64,000 bases of DNA from Vibrio qingdaonensis (GCF_026191675.1 NZ_JAKRRY010000004.1:121454-185453); one strand, 5' to 3'; shown: positions 37,758 through 47,753, counted from the stretch's first letter. Notes: generated from the letters alone by a model not told the origin. Numbers and translations: made by a program.

Positions 37758-38490
37758 GGCGTAATTAAATTTAGAGCTAATGCCACCCTGTTTCGGGCAT
37801 TTCTTAGTTAATACGACAAGTTTCAGGCATACCTAACCCAGTAAGCTTGTTCAACGCTTTTATCATCGCGTAAGTTTCACCTACTTGTGCATTGTAATTT
37901 CTTAAACTTAAACGACCACCAAGCAACTGTTTAACTCGATATATCGCTGTTTCTGAGAGGGAGCGTTTGTGGTAACCATAACGCTCTTTCCAATACTCAT
38001 TAGAGCCATATAACTTCTGGTTACCTACTGTGAGATTTCGGGGATGACCCCGCTCCCAGAAAGTAGCCCCTTCTCTTGGAGGAATAAGCGCAACGGCTCG
38101 CTTAATCTTAATCGCATCGTGGCAGGCTCTCGTTTTTGTCTTAAATGTGACCTCAACTTGCTTTTGTGTTCGGCTAACAAAAGTGTTGTATTTAATACTA
38201 AACGGAATATGAACCTAAACATCGAGTCGGTGAATCATTGCGGCGTTCTCGGTGGTATAGAAAATGCTCGTTTTCCCATACCCCTGAGGGCAGTCGTGAA
38301 GGCTAAGTCACTGAATCGACTCGCCACTTACCCCCAAAATAGCAGAGAACCGCGGTTAATGAGAAATTGGTTGTATTGCTTCCAGTTGGTTTTTTTGTAA
38401 AGAGATTTAGGAATAAGATTATGAATGGAATTAGCTAATCAGCTCTTATGTTATGGATCTAGTTTGGATTACGCAACAAAGCAAATTGAA
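37758..38490 (-). pseudogene. IS5-family transposase relic 1
   Basis: Minus-strand text includes YGSNEYWKERYGYHKRSLSE then TAIYRVKQLLGGRLSLRNYN and KALNKLTGLGMPETCRIN with stop near 37810: the C-terminal half of an IS5-family transposase. Stops and frameshifts follow upstream; the right terminus TTGGATTACGCAACAAAGC ends near 38488. Inserted just beyond the peptide cluster. Confidence 0.75.
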
Positions 38491-38581
38491 TCAGGCTCTA
38501 AATACTTGTTTGTTCGTTGTAATATAGTTTGTCAGTTTCTGTGAGGAAGTTCATTTAACTATGTCGTCATGTGCCGAAATA

Positions 38582-39442
38582 TTACAATGCCAAAGGGACG
38601 GAGTTAAAGTTGTTGATTTGCATCTTAATGTGTTCGCGTAACTTCATATGAGCGGGGTTATGCGTATCACGTTTATGATAGATGAGTTTATAAGGAATTT
38701 CGTAAATATCGATGGGGCATTCGATTATTTGTAGATCGAGACTCTTGCTCCACTTTGTTGCAAATGATTTGGACATGAGCCCTAAGTAATCATGTAGCGC
38801 GACGTTCATTGCCATCCCTGCCAGCGAGCAAGTAACTGCACCGGTTTTACGCTCTTGCATCGCTTCTTTAGCTAGTTGCTCAAAACCGGTAGCGTTTTGC
38901 CACCTTCCAGAAAACAAACAATGAGTTTCATTGTAAAACTCTTGTTTGGTTAGCGAACCCTGAATTCGAGGGTGTTTACCACGACAAATAACTACAGCAG
39001 GCTCTTGGTAAGCTTCTTCGATAACAAACGCAGGGTCTTTGGTGGTCACTGTATCTACGATTAGGTCCATTTCCTGACGTCTAAGTTGCTCAAATAAAAA
39101 GCATTTTTCCGGGGGGGATTCGTGTAATACTGCGCCATTAAGTGATTTGATTTTGTGCAAAATAGATTCTGAGCAATACACTTCAAATACTTTTTCTTCT
39201 AATACTGCGCTTTCGATAATGTTAATGGCTTGTTGAAATTGAGGAGCCAGTTGATACGCTGTTGAAGTCAGCGTGATACCTCTTCCTTTCTTTACAAACA
39301 GTTGTTTATTCCCTACTTGTTGCTCTAGGCGCTTCATCGATGCGCTGACTGCAGGCTGCGTAAGTTGCAGATGCTCTGCTGCTTTAGTGTAAGATTGGAG
39401 GTCTGCTACGACAAGAAAGGTTTGAATTAGGTTTAAGTCCAT
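38582..39442 (-). CDS. LysR-type transcriptional regulator
   Basis: 286 residues from ATG 39442 (MDLNLIQTFLVVADLQSYTK). N-terminal winged helix with AAEHLQLTQPAVSASMKRLE (20-39), then an effector-binding domain. Divergent from the sulfatase operon with a T-N11-A type palindrome between them (39453-39467), the classic arrangement for a LysR regulator that activates the neighbouring operon and represses itself. Effector unknown; a sulfate ester or its product is a reasonable guess. Confidence 0.93.
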   Translation of the reverse strand: MDLNLIQTFLVVADLQSYTKAAEHLQLTQPAVSASMKRLEQQVGNKQLFVKKGRGITLTSTAYQLAPQFQQAINIIESAVLEEKVFEVYCSESILHKIKSLNGAVLHESPPEKCFLFEQLRRQEMDLIVDTVTTKDPAFVIEEAYQEPAVVICRGKHPRIQGSLTKQEFYNETHCLFSGRWQNATGFEQLAKEAMQERKTGAVTCSLAGMAMNVALHDYLGLMSKSFATKWSKSLDLQIIECPIDIYEIPYKLIYHKRDTHNPAHMKLREHIKMQINNFNSVPLAL

Positions 39443-39452
39443 TATCGTTCTC

Positions 39453-39467
39453 ATAAATTGAATTTAT
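39453..39467. promoter_or_regulatory. candidate LysR-type operator
   Basis: ATAAATTGAATTTAT, a 15-bp palindrome containing T-N11-A, 10 bp upstream of the regulator start codon, in the interval shared with the sulfatase gene. Confidence 0.5.
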
Positions 39468-39577
39468 ACATTAACAAAATTTCACTATATTTATTTCGTT
39501 TACTTGTTAGTTTAACCTAACCTGTATGGGAGTTTAAGATGAACTTCCTATAATTTCAGAGAATTAATGGAGATGTT

Positions 39578-41095
39578 ATGAAAAAGGCAACCAAAGAAAA
39601 AGGGAGAAGACTGGTGCTTAACGCCTGTACGCTCGCGTTAGGTGCTGCTTCTGCTACCGCAAACGCGGCTGAGAAACCCAACATCTTGGTGATATTTGGC
39701 GACGATGTAGGTTACTGGAATTTAAGTTCGTATAACCAAAATATGTTAGCTTACAATACGCCAAACATCGACACTCTTGCTCAAGAGGGCGCTAAGTTTA
39801 CAAACTTTTACGCACAGCAAAGCTCTACCGCTGGCCGCTCTGCTTTTATTACAGGCCAAATGCCTAAGCGTACTGGCTTATCAAAAGTCGGTTTACCTGG
39901 TGCGGTTGAAGGTATCTCTAAAGAAGATCCAACCATCGCTACCATTTTAAAACAGATGGGTTACGCGACAGGTCAATTTGGTAAAAACCATCTAGGTGAC
40001 CGAGATGAACATCTTCCAACAGCCCACGGTTTCGATGAATTTTTCGGTAACCTGTACCATCTGAATGCGGAAGAAGAGCCAGAAAACGTGGATTACCCAA
40101 CGGGCCTTGAGTTCAAGAAGAAGTTTGGTCCACGCGGCGTTATCCACTCGTACGCTGACGGAAAAATTGAAGATACAGGCCCTCTAACACGTAAGCGCAT
40201 GGAAAACATTGATGGCGAATTCCTCGACGCAGCTGAAAGCTTCATTGAAAAACAAGTCAAAGCAGATAAACCGTTCTTTACTTGGTTTAACGCCACTCGT
40301 ATGCACAACTTCACTCATCTACCAGAAGAGTACAAGGGTAAAACAGGTGCGGGTTTCTACGCTGATGGTGTGAAGCAACACGATGACCAAATTGGTCATC
40401 TACTAAACAAAATAAAGAAATTGGGTGTTGATGACAACACCATCATCGTTTACACCACAGATAACGGTCCTATGATCAACTTGTGGCCAGATGCGGGGAT
40501 GACGCCATTCCGCTCTGAGAAAAACACGGGGTGGGAAGGTGCGTTCCGTGTGCCTATGTTGATCAAGTGGCCTGGTAAGATAGAAGCGGGTAAAACGTTC
40601 AATGGTATGATGTCTCTAGAAGATTTTTTTCCAACGTTAGTCGCGGCCGCTGGTAACGATAAAGTGACTGATGAGTTGCTTAAGGGAAAAAAAGTTGGTG
40701 ATATGAACTACAAAGTTCACTTGGATGGATACAACCAGCTACCTTACCTAATAGGTAAAACAGATAAGTCTGCGCGTAATGAGTTCGTCTATTGGAGTGA
40801 TGACGGCGATCTACTCGCTTTACGTCAAGGTAAGTATAAGTTCCATTTCTTGATTCAAGAGAACGAAACTGGTTTAGATATTTGGAAGAAACCATTTACT
40901 AAACTGCGCGTTCCGCAGTTCTATGACTTAAGCATCGACCCATTCGAACGTGGTGACACAGGTATGGGTTACGACCGTTGGATGTACGAACGTACGTTCT
41001 TAGTTATGCCTGCAATTGCGAAGGTTAAAGAAGTTATGGACACCTTTAAGGAGTACCCTCCTCGAATGGAAGCTGCTTCATTTGTTCCTAAGTAA
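39578..41095 (+). CDS. secreted sulfatase, serine type
   Basis: 505 residues. Signal peptide to about ANA30, with a twin arginine (KGRRLVLNACTLALG) that might be Tat-like. Type I sulfatase core: metal-binding aspartates in ILVIFGDDVGYWN (42-43), then the sulfatase signature SSTAGRSAFITG. The modification motif (C/S)-X-(P/A)-X-R reads S83-T-A-G-R, so the residue to be oxidised to formylglycine is serine, as in Klebsiella AtsA. Further landmarks: KNHLGD, TTDNGPMINLWP, TGWEGAFRVPMLIKWPG. It hydrolyses sulfate esters, probably in the periplasm. The maturase is the next gene. Confidence 0.93.
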   Translation: MKKATKEKGRRLVLNACTLALGAASATANAAEKPNILVIFGDDVGYWNLSSYNQNMLAYNTPNIDTLAQEGAKFTNFYAQQSSTAGRSAFITGQMPKRTGLSKVGLPGAVEGISKEDPTIATILKQMGYATGQFGKNHLGDRDEHLPTAHGFDEFFGNLYHLNAEEEPENVDYPTGLEFKKKFGPRGVIHSYADGKIEDTGPLTRKRMENIDGEFLDAAESFIEKQVKADKPFFTWFNATRMHNFTHLPEEYKGKTGAGFYADGVKQHDDQIGHLLNKIKKLGVDDNTIIVYTTDNGPMINLWPDAGMTPFRSEKNTGWEGAFRVPMLIKWPGKIEAGKTFNGMMSLEDFFPTLVAAAGNDKVTDELLKGKKVGDMNYKVHLDGYNQLPYLIGKTDKSARNEFVYWSDDGDLLALRQGKYKFHFLIQENETGLDIWKKPFTKLRVPQFYDLSIDPFERGDTGMGYDRWMYERTFLVMPAIAKVKEVMDTFKEYPPRMEAASFVPK

Positions 41096-41149
41096 CGTAT
41101 AATTACAAGTGGCGCTCATAGGGGGGCCACAATCCGAAGAGAGATATGC

Positions 41150-42451
41150 ATGAGCAAAATTTCCCCACGTCACTCTACCACTATGCCAATTGTGCCAATG
41201 AAAACGGCGTTTAAATCCCTACAAGGAAATGAACGTCGGTTCCACGTGATGGCAAAACCCGGCGGTGCAAAATGTAACATTGACTGCCAATATTGCTTTT
41301 ATTTACATAAAGAAAACCTGCTTCATCAACCAAAGCAACCTAAAATGGATGATGAAACCTTAGAATTATTTATTAAGAGTTATATTGAGAGTCAAGACGG
41401 AGAGCAAATCGTATTTTCTTGGCAGGGCGGTGAACCAACACTGCTTGGATTAGACTACTTCCGCAAAGTGGTTAAGCTACAAAAGAAATACCAGCCAGAA
41501 GGCATACGTATTGAAAACGATCTACAGACCAATGGCATTCTACTTAATGATGAGTGGTGTGAGTTCTTACATGTGAATAACTTTTTAGTTGGATTGTCGA
41601 TTGATGGTCCACAAGAGCTGCATGACAAATATCGCAAAACTCGTAGCGGTAAGCCTACTTTCCATTTGGTAATGAAAGCAGTTGAAAAACTGCAGCAACG
41701 TCAGGTGCGATTCAACGCTTTGGTGACGGTAAATCGCCACAACGTGAAGTATCCATTGGAGATCTACCGTTTCCTTACCCGCGATCTTGGCGTGACTTAT
41801 ATCCAGCTAGCACCTGTGGTCGAGCCAAATGATTTTCATACGACCGCACCACAGTTCTGGAATGAACAGATGATCCCAGAGCTGGGGAGTGAGTTAGCTA
41901 AACCTGGGCATCCAATGTCAGTTGTCACTGATTGGTCAGTTGATCCTGATGATTGGGGGGAATTTCTTAGCACCATGTTTGTCGAATGGGTCAACAATGA
42001 CTTAGGTCAAGTGCTGGTCAACCTATTTGAAACTGCTGTCGCTCAAGTGATGGAAAAGCCTTCTCAGCTTTGTATTACCGCAGAATTCTGTGGCAAAGGC
42101 TTAGCGATTGAACATAACGGTGATGTATATAGCTGTGACCATTATGTGTATCCCGAATACAAGTTGTCGAACATTCACGACCAAACGTTGAATGAAATGG
42201 TATTTTCTACTCGACAGTTTACTTTTGGTATGGCAAAGCGTGACTCACTACCAGAATATTGTAAGCAGTGTCCCTACCTAAAATATTGTTGGGGCGAATG
42301 CCCGAAAAACCGTTTAATCATGACCCCTGACGGTGAACAAGGGCTTAATTACCTTTGTTCTGGTATCCGCCGATTCTTCGATGATACATTGCCTATGTTG
42401 GTTGGTTTATCGCAGATCTTGCAAAAGCAAAACAGTAAATATCAAGTATAG
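41150..42451 (+). CDS. anaerobic sulfatase-maturating enzyme (radical SAM, AtsB-like)
   Basis: 433 residues. The radical-SAM CX3CX2C motif is CNIDCQYC (C42, C46, C49), followed by the SPASM-type cysteines in CITAEFCGKGLAIEHNGDVY, SCDHYVYPEYKLSNI and YCKQCPYLKYCWGECPKNR. It converts the active-site serine or cysteine of a sulfatase to formylglycine using SAM. It lies 54 bp after the serine-type sulfatase, its evident substrate. FSWQGGEPTLLGLDYFRK is a typical family stretch. Confidence 0.95.
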   Translation: MSKISPRHSTTMPIVPMKTAFKSLQGNERRFHVMAKPGGAKCNIDCQYCFYLHKENLLHQPKQPKMDDETLELFIKSYIESQDGEQIVFSWQGGEPTLLGLDYFRKVVKLQKKYQPEGIRIENDLQTNGILLNDEWCEFLHVNNFLVGLSIDGPQELHDKYRKTRSGKPTFHLVMKAVEKLQQRQVRFNALVTVNRHNVKYPLEIYRFLTRDLGVTYIQLAPVVEPNDFHTTAPQFWNEQMIPELGSELAKPGHPMSVVTDWSVDPDDWGEFLSTMFVEWVNNDLGQVLVNLFETAVAQVMEKPSQLCITAEFCGKGLAIEHNGDVYSCDHYVYPEYKLSNIHDQTLNEMVFSTRQFTFGMAKRDSLPEYCKQCPYLKYCWGECPKNRLIMTPDGEQGLNYLCSGIRRFFDDTLPMLVGLSQILQKQNSKYQV

Positions 42452-42680
42452 TTGGTCATTAAGTATATTTTGCAGTTGAGCATAGTGTGAATTTAGCAAA
42501 TCTTTACGTTGTTATTTATCTGGATTATTTAATTATCGCTTAGCCAATTTTTAACTCAATGTATTATATTTTTTTATAGTAAAGGTTTTTGGACAGTCGG
42601 TAGTTTTTTAATCTTATTGGAGTATTCTAACTTTTGACAGAAAATTAGGAGATTTCTTGTATTACTACGATCTCGAAGGT
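42452..42680. other. interval between the sulfatase operon and IS3
   Basis: AT-rich; no gene, no strong terminator seen. Confidence 0.4.
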
Positions 42681-42710
42681 TGATCTGCTCCAGTTAGACT
42701 GGACACCGCA

Positions 42711-43558
42711 TTAAGCGACATATTGTTTTTCAAAGTTAACTGGGCTTAGATACCCAAGAGCACTGTGCCTTCTTGTTCGATTATAATCAACTTCGATATA
42801 TTCAAAAAGCGCTTGGCGCATCTCTTCTCGCGTCATTATCGGCTCGTATTGGATGGCTTCTACTTTCATTGAGTGGAAAAAGCTTTCAACACAGGCGTTA
42901 TCCCAGCAATTTCCCTTCCTACTCATACTTTGTTTTAGGCTATGGGCTGAGATTAAGTCTCTGTAGTCTTTTGAACAATATTGACTGCCTCTATCACTAT
43001 GGATAATCACCCCCTCGGGCATGCCTCTACGGAATAATGCCATTGATAGCGCATCACAGACCAGAGTCGCGGTCATTCTGGTGCTCATTGACCAGCCAAC
43101 TACTTGCCGTGAGTACAAGTCGATAACAACCGCTAAATACATCCAACCTTCGCTTGTCGCTAGATAATATCTCCAGCCCATTTTTGGTTCGGTGCTGTCG
43201 CATTAAAGTCTTGCTCAAGCAAATTCGGGGCAACAGGAAGCCTATGCTTACTGTCTGTCGTACATTTGAACTTACGGGCGGCTTTCGCGACTAAGCTCTG
43301 GCGCTTCATGCTCGCGGCAATGGTTTTAACATCATGTTTATTTCCATTTTCTTCAAGTTCTTTTTGAATACGCCTTGCACCATCGCGTTCCTTATTATCA
43401 TCAAAAGCTTCTCGAACTTTGCTGTCAAGCTGCTTGCGGTGCTCGTTACGTTGAGTGACTTTATGGCGATTATCAATCCAATAATAAAACCCACTTCGAG
43501 AAACCCTAAACACCTTAGCCATGCGGACAATCCTATATTGCATAAGGTGTTCGAGCAT
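42711..43558 (-). pseudogene. IS3 orfB transposase, one frameshift
   Basis: LMQYRIVRMAKVFRVSRSGF through [10 protein letters not shown], then a 1-bp indel near 43165, then [20 protein letters not shown] and the DDE landmarks (D in [29 protein letters not shown]). Apart from the indel the sequence is complete and ends [12 protein letters not shown], so loss is recent. Orf A and B would normally be joined by programmed -1 frameshifting upstream of this point. Confidence 0.9.
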
Positions 43559-43572
43559 AAACTCATAGCAAT

Positions 43573-43857
43573 CTACTTTAGATTCTTCGCGAAGTAGGTG
43601 GCGGCCTTTTTTACGATATCTAGCTCTTCAGCTTGCTCAGCCAATAATCGTTTGAGTTTGGCATTCTCAGTGGCGAGTTCTCTTTCTCTATCGCTGATTT
43701 TCGCGTCTTTTTTGACGGCTTTACGCCATCCAAAGATTTGAGATTCATATAACGATAGCTGTCGTGCGGCAGCAGCGACACCGACTTTGTCTGCTAACTT
43801 AAGCGCTTCAGCTTTGAATTCAGGAGTATGTTTGATTCGTGTTTTCTTAGTTGTCAT
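43573..43857 (-). CDS. IS3 OrfA
   Basis: 94 residues: helix-turn-helix (FKAEALKLADKVGVAAAARQLSLYESQIFGWRK) plus a leucine-zipper-like coiled coil (SDRERELATENAKLKRLLAEQAEELDIVKKA). Intact. Provides DNA binding for the OrfAB transposase. Confidence 0.93.
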   Translation of the reverse strand: MTTKKTRIKHTPEFKAEALKLADKVGVAAAARQLSLYESQIFGWRKAVKKDAKISDRERELATENAKLKRLLAEQAEELDIVKKAATYFAKNLK

Positions 43858-43919
43858 TGTTCACCTCGTTAGTGATTGTACTCACTTAACTCAGTGTCCA
43901 AAACTTCTGGTGCGGATCA

Positions 43920-44510
43920 CCTCCAAGCAACTGTTTAACTTTGTACATTACTGTTTCTGAAAGTGAGCGTTTGTAGCAACCATACCGATGTTTCCAATAC
44001 TTAGCTGAGCTGTATATTTTTTTGCAGCCTACTGTGAGGTTTCCGGGACGAATACATTCCCATAAGTGCCCCTGTGCCCCTTGCCTTGGAATAAAAATCG
44101 TAACAAGACGCTTAACTCAAAGATGCTTCAGCGTTTTTGTTTTAAGCAAGAACCAACATGCTTTGTTCTTGGCTGAATACAAGTGTGTGCGGACAATTTA
44201 GTGGAACATGGGCTAGCCTAAATATCGAGTAGATGAATACTTCAGCGCTCTCGGTGGCATAGAAAACACTCGTTTCACCATGAACACTATTGTGTGGCTA
44301 AATCACAGAATCGACGCGACCTCCTACGCTTCAATTTAGTCATTTACCGCGTGTTTATCAACCCAAAAGGTCAGAGAACTGCGGTAATTGAGTGAACGGT
44401 TGTACAGGTTGTTTTGAAAAGAAGCTTAGGCATGAGGCTACAAGAGGTAGCGGACGTAGCTGTTCAGATCGTAGGTTATGGATTTAGTTGCACTGAATCA
44501 CGTAATAAAG
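43920..44510 (-). pseudogene. IS5-family transposase relic 2
   Basis: Diverged copy of relic 1 (compare CCAAGCAACTGTTTAAC and the GTTTCTGAAAGTGAGCGTTT segment with 37918-37975). Ends with a degenerate terminus (CACTGAATCACGTAATAAAG) near 44510. Frameshifts throughout. Its 3' part is missing because IS3 sits there. Confidence 0.75.
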
Positions 44511-44660
44511 TCCACTCTACCTCTAAGTGAAGTCACGCTACAGAGTCGTATTCGGATGTTTATAGGTTGTTAGCATTTTTGCTTGAGTGGGTTTTGATAT
44601 GATAACGTAATTTTCACTTCCGCCGGGTAAGATTAATAGTTTAATTTGCAAGGGGTTGGA

Positions 44661-45362
44661 ATGTTTTTATATGATGGTGTGGAGGTTAATATTGTTTATC
44701 AACCTAAGTATTGCTTGATAAATAACAAGGTAAGTGGGTTGGAAGCACTGACTAGAACGTTTGAGGGCGGTTTGAAGATTGATCATGAATTGTATTTGTC
44801 GAATTTAAATAATAGGTGTTTAATAAATGATTATACAATTTTATTTATTGAAAGTTCATTTTTAGAGTTAAATAGAAATGACTTACTTGATGTTGAGGTA
44901 TCATTTAATATATATTCAAATCAATTGTTAGATGATGTTTTCGTCTCTAAAATGTTAAGCGTTAGAAAATGTTATAAAGGCATTGTTACATTGGAGATTT
45001 CTGAGAAGGAAGCTGTGGATTCTTTAAGGCTACGGGAAGTGGTCATGAAGTTGAAATGTCATAATATTAAAATATCATTAGATGATTTTGCAAAAGATTC
45101 GGCAACTATATGTAATCTTTTGAGTGTTGACTATGATGAGGTTAAAGTTGATAAATCCTTAATCGATATGTTAGACGCAGAAAAGACAAAAATGTTTATT
45201 AAAATGTTAGTTGGGTTTGCTTCGGATGTTAATTTAAAGTTGGTTGCGGAAGGGGTCGAATCTCAATGCCAAGTGCAAACGTTAAAAGAGTTGGGTGTTG
45301 ATTTTGTGCAAGGATACTTTTTCGCTAAGCCCACTTCAGCTTGCGAGCTAGCGTTGGTATAG
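44661..45362 (+). CDS. EAL-domain protein (putative c-di-GMP phosphodiesterase)
   Basis: 233 residues from ATG 44661, preceded by AAGGGG; the TTG at 44646 is unlikely. A stand-alone EAL domain: EALTR near residue 29, FNIYSNQL (metal-ligand Asn), LEISE, LDDFAKDSATICNL (both aspartates kept, the following G/T-G-Y-S loop changed to AKDSA), VKVDKS (catalytic Lys), AEGVES and QGYFFAKP. Most ligands are present, so activity is plausible, although the loop after DDF is atypical. No sensor or membrane domain. Convergent with the XRE regulator gene. It could lower c-di-GMP and so affect attachment, including the pilus locus further right. Confidence 0.87.
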   Translation: MFLYDGVEVNIVYQPKYCLINNKVSGLEALTRTFEGGLKIDHELYLSNLNNRCLINDYTILFIESSFLELNRNDLLDVEVSFNIYSNQLLDDVFVSKMLSVRKCYKGIVTLEISEKEAVDSLRLREVVMKLKCHNIKISLDDFAKDSATICNLLSVDYDEVKVDKSLIDMLDAEKTKMFIKMLVGFASDVNLKLVAEGVESQCQVQTLKELGVDFVQGYFFAKPTSACELALV

Positions 45363-45374
45363 ATTATATCTGTA

Positions 45375-46319
45375 TTATTTTAGATATTTTATTTCTATTT
45401 TGTTATCAAGCGAACTGTAGATCGCTTCAAAGATGGGTATTTGTTGGACCATTTTATTAAAGGGTATTAGTATGCCGACCCATTTGTAAGTCTTATTGAA
45501 GTGCTTTAAGCCACTTTTAGATTCATCCCCAAAGTTGGTGACGGTACCTTCAAGTGATTCTAGATACTCTTTGAAAGCCGTGCGAGATGTTTGTATATAT
45601 ATATACTCTGCAGTGAAGTTTCTTTCTAAGCAGAATGATATGCTCTCTAATATGCTAGAGCAAAATATTGTTGTTGATGAGGAATAAGTGCTTGGTGTGG
45701 AAAGTACATTATCATGTACTAAGTTATTCTGCATAATGCGTGGCCTATTTTTGTTGACCTTGATTAGCTCGCGTAACGTAGTTAGATAAATTACATGATG
45801 CGCTCGAAGTTCGCCTTCACAATTATGATATTCAAGAAGTAAATAGTTTGAATTGTCAGGGTTGATTAGTTTTTGAAAGTCATTGTACCGTTGTTCTCCC
45901 CATTCACGCATTAATATCTTGCTTATTTTAGGGTCGACATGCTGTGGGTTTGTTATAGCATTACAGTTTGTTGAATAGTTTAGTTCATAATGAAATTCAC
46001 TTATTTCCTCTGTTAGGTCGGAATGACTTACATTAGGAAACCTTTTATCAAATAATCTTTGTTCAATGTCTGCCTTTGATTTCATTAATGTCAGGCCTGC
46101 AGCTTCCCTTGCTATTGATAGTGCATCCTTTAGCGATGAATTAATTAACATTATTTGTATTTGTCTTTGGGTTGATGGTACCGTGCGGCCATTCTCCCAG
46201 CGTGAATAAGTACCTTTATCTAATCTTTCAAAGCTTGGATGTGTGGATAACAGGTCTACCATGTCTGTTTGACTAAGGTTTTTCCCTTGCCTCGTTTTCT
46301 TTAATAATTCTTTAAACAT
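45375..46319 (-). CDS. XRE-type regulator with unknown C-terminal domain
   Basis: 314 residues. N-terminal helix-turn-helix: ELLKKTRQGKNLSQTDMVDL through LDKGTYSRWENGRTVPSTQR (about 3-55). The remaining ~250 residues are mixed alpha/beta and not recognised; they could sense a ligand. Convergent with the EAL gene (12 bp apart), with its own promoter region at 46320-46500. Target unknown. Confidence 0.75.
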   Translation of the reverse strand: MFKELLKKTRQGKNLSQTDMVDLLSTHPSFERLDKGTYSRWENGRTVPSTQRQIQIMLINSSLKDALSIAREAAGLTLMKSKADIEQRLFDKRFPNVSHSDLTEEISEFHYELNYSTNCNAITNPQHVDPKISKILMREWGEQRYNDFQKLINPDNSNYLLLEYHNCEGELRAHHVIYLTTLRELIKVNKNRPRIMQNNLVHDNVLSTPSTYSSSTTIFCSSILESISFCLERNFTAEYIYIQTSRTAFKEYLESLEGTVTNFGDESKSGLKHFNKTYKWVGILIPFNKMVQQIPIFEAIYSSLDNKIEIKYLK

Positions 46320-46659
46320 TGATTCTTCTCTTTGGTTAGATGCGTGCTTTATGGTTCTATAATTCTAATGCTTTCTAGTGGCGTTGTTGATCAAATTAGG
46401 TAAGGAATGCAGTTCCCCTGCATTATCTAGCTGTTAGTTTATAATAGGTATACCTAATCCTAGGGCGTTGTTCAATACTAGCTATGACCTCTCCAATTTG
46501 GGAGTTGTAACATATCAAGCTCAATGTATCGATAGTCAGCCCCTTATATAGAGACAACGGTCGTGATATAAGGGCAGTTTTACACTAAGCTAACTTATCG
46601 TTTTTAAGCGTTTCAACGGCTTCATTTCCTTTGCTGGGTTCAGTAATATCGGATGAACT
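46320..46659. other. regulator leader, non-coding
   Basis: About 340 bp. Contains a TAATAGGTATACCTAATCCTAG stretch with a GGTATACC palindrome (46446-46453), a possible operator. Otherwise nothing recognised. Confidence 0.35.
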
Positions 46660-47060
46660 CTACTGAACCAACGTTAACAAGACTTACTCAGCACTAATCA
46701 CATTATGGGTATCAATATCAATCGCAGGGTAAAGTGCAATTTACTCCAAGTCCTAACTTTTCAGCTTCAGGTATTTTAATTTTCTATTCACCTTCCCCAA
46801 AGGCTTTCAGGCCTGTTGAATCTATCGCGATGTGTCGAATTGGACCTTTGGAACTGTTCCTATATTTAACCGCTTACTTACGCTTGTGTAATCAAAAATG
46901 GGGCGTCAACCAATGATCAATGCAAATATAGAGTCTATAAAGCCTTGAGGCACGCGTAAGTGTAAGGCGGCGTTAAAACGGTTTCGATGTGAGCATCAGA
47001 AAACGGAAAGCCTCTACTTCGTTTGTATAGAGTTTTATTATATTCACTCCGGTCAGTTAT
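46660..47060 (-). pseudogene. IS5-family transposase relic 3 (N-terminal part)
   Basis: Minus-strand reading contains PIRHIAIDSTGLKAFGEGE before a stop, an N-terminal/middle motif of IS5-family transposases (DSTGLKVFGEGEW in intact relatives), with remnants of the N-terminus to about 47050. Several stops. Confidence 0.65.
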
Positions 47061-47306
47061 TTTCTTTTTTGACTTTCCTATGTCGCTACTATTACATCAA
47101 CTACATGAGGTTAGGTTACAGGATTTAAGAGCGGTTCAACTGATTTAGTATACCAACGTCCTTTCTTGTTATTAATTAACAGTAACATTACTTCGGGAAA
47201 TAAAGGTGTAAGCAACTGTATGATGTTTATATTCTTGTATATTTTCATAGAGTGTGTTGCTTAATACATAGCTACTTCAGTGAGCGAATGCTTGTGATGC
47301 GAATAT

Positions 47307-47327
47307 ACACCTCCCCGAGGGAGGTGT
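47307..47327 (-). terminator. hairpin after the lpp-like gene
   Basis: ACACCTCCC-CGA-GGGAGGTGT, a perfect 9-bp stem 17 bp beyond the lpp-like stop codon. The downstream run is only weakly T-rich on the minus strand. Confidence 0.7.
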
Positions 47328-47343
47328 AAGCACACTGACTGAA

Positions 47344-47613
47344 CTATTTGTTGCAAGACTGTGTTATGTTGTCGATTCGTTCGTTTGCGCGATCAGCTTC
47401 TTCTTGGGCTTCTACTGCTGTGCTTTTAGTTAATTGAGCTTCAGATGTTAGTGTTACTTTCTGCTCCTTAAGGTCTTGTAAATCTTGGTTTAACAGACTT
47501 ACCTGGTTATTAAGATTGTTTATTTTCGTCATTGTTTCTTCATCTGGACTTGAAGAACAACCTCCGAGTAGAAGTGCTGAAGAAGTTACTGCTGAGACTA
47601 GCATTTTATTCAT
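47344..47613 (-). CDS. Lpp-like outer-membrane lipoprotein
   Basis: 89 residues. Signal peptide with lipobox ALLLGGC (Cys19), then a heptad-repeat coiled coil (INNLNNQVSLLNQDLQDLKEQKVTLTSE) and the ANERIDNI segment of Lpp proteins. The tail ends SCNK; the C-terminal lysine could link to peptidoglycan as in Braun lipoprotein, but the preceding Cys-Asn is unusual (Lpp usually ends in Tyr-Arg-Lys or similar). Lying among IS relics it is probably an accessory paralogue, not the main lpp. Confidence 0.85.
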   Translation of the reverse strand: MNKMLVSAVTSSALLLGGCSSSPDEETMTKINNLNNQVSLLNQDLQDLKEQKVTLTSEAQLTKSTAVEAQEEADRANERIDNITQSCNK

Positions 47614-47727
47614 ATATATCCTTGAATATAAGTAAGTATCAAAACCGATGCGACTCTATCGGTGAGGTTGGCTACACTTGAGATTTGGTCTGTTATGTAG
47701 AATTAAAAATAATAATGATTTAATGTA

Positions 47728-47753
47728 ACTTGCACTTGCACTTGCACTTGCAC
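47728..47753. repeat. 6-bp tandem repeat ACTTGC, 4.3 copies
   Basis: Perfect direct repeats about 115 bp upstream of the lpp-like start codon; may vary by slippage. Confidence 0.9.

Larger units (their letters stand above)
42681..43919 (-). mobile_element. IS3-family element (IS150-like group), 1239 bp
   Basis: Terminal inverted repeats TGATCTGCTCCAGTTAGACT (42681) and TGATCCGCACCAGAAGTTTT (from 43919 leftwards) enclose orfA and orfB on the minus strand. Its right flank continues as IS5 relic sequence, so it inserted into or recombined with an older IS5. OrfB carries a frameshift. Confidence 0.92.
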
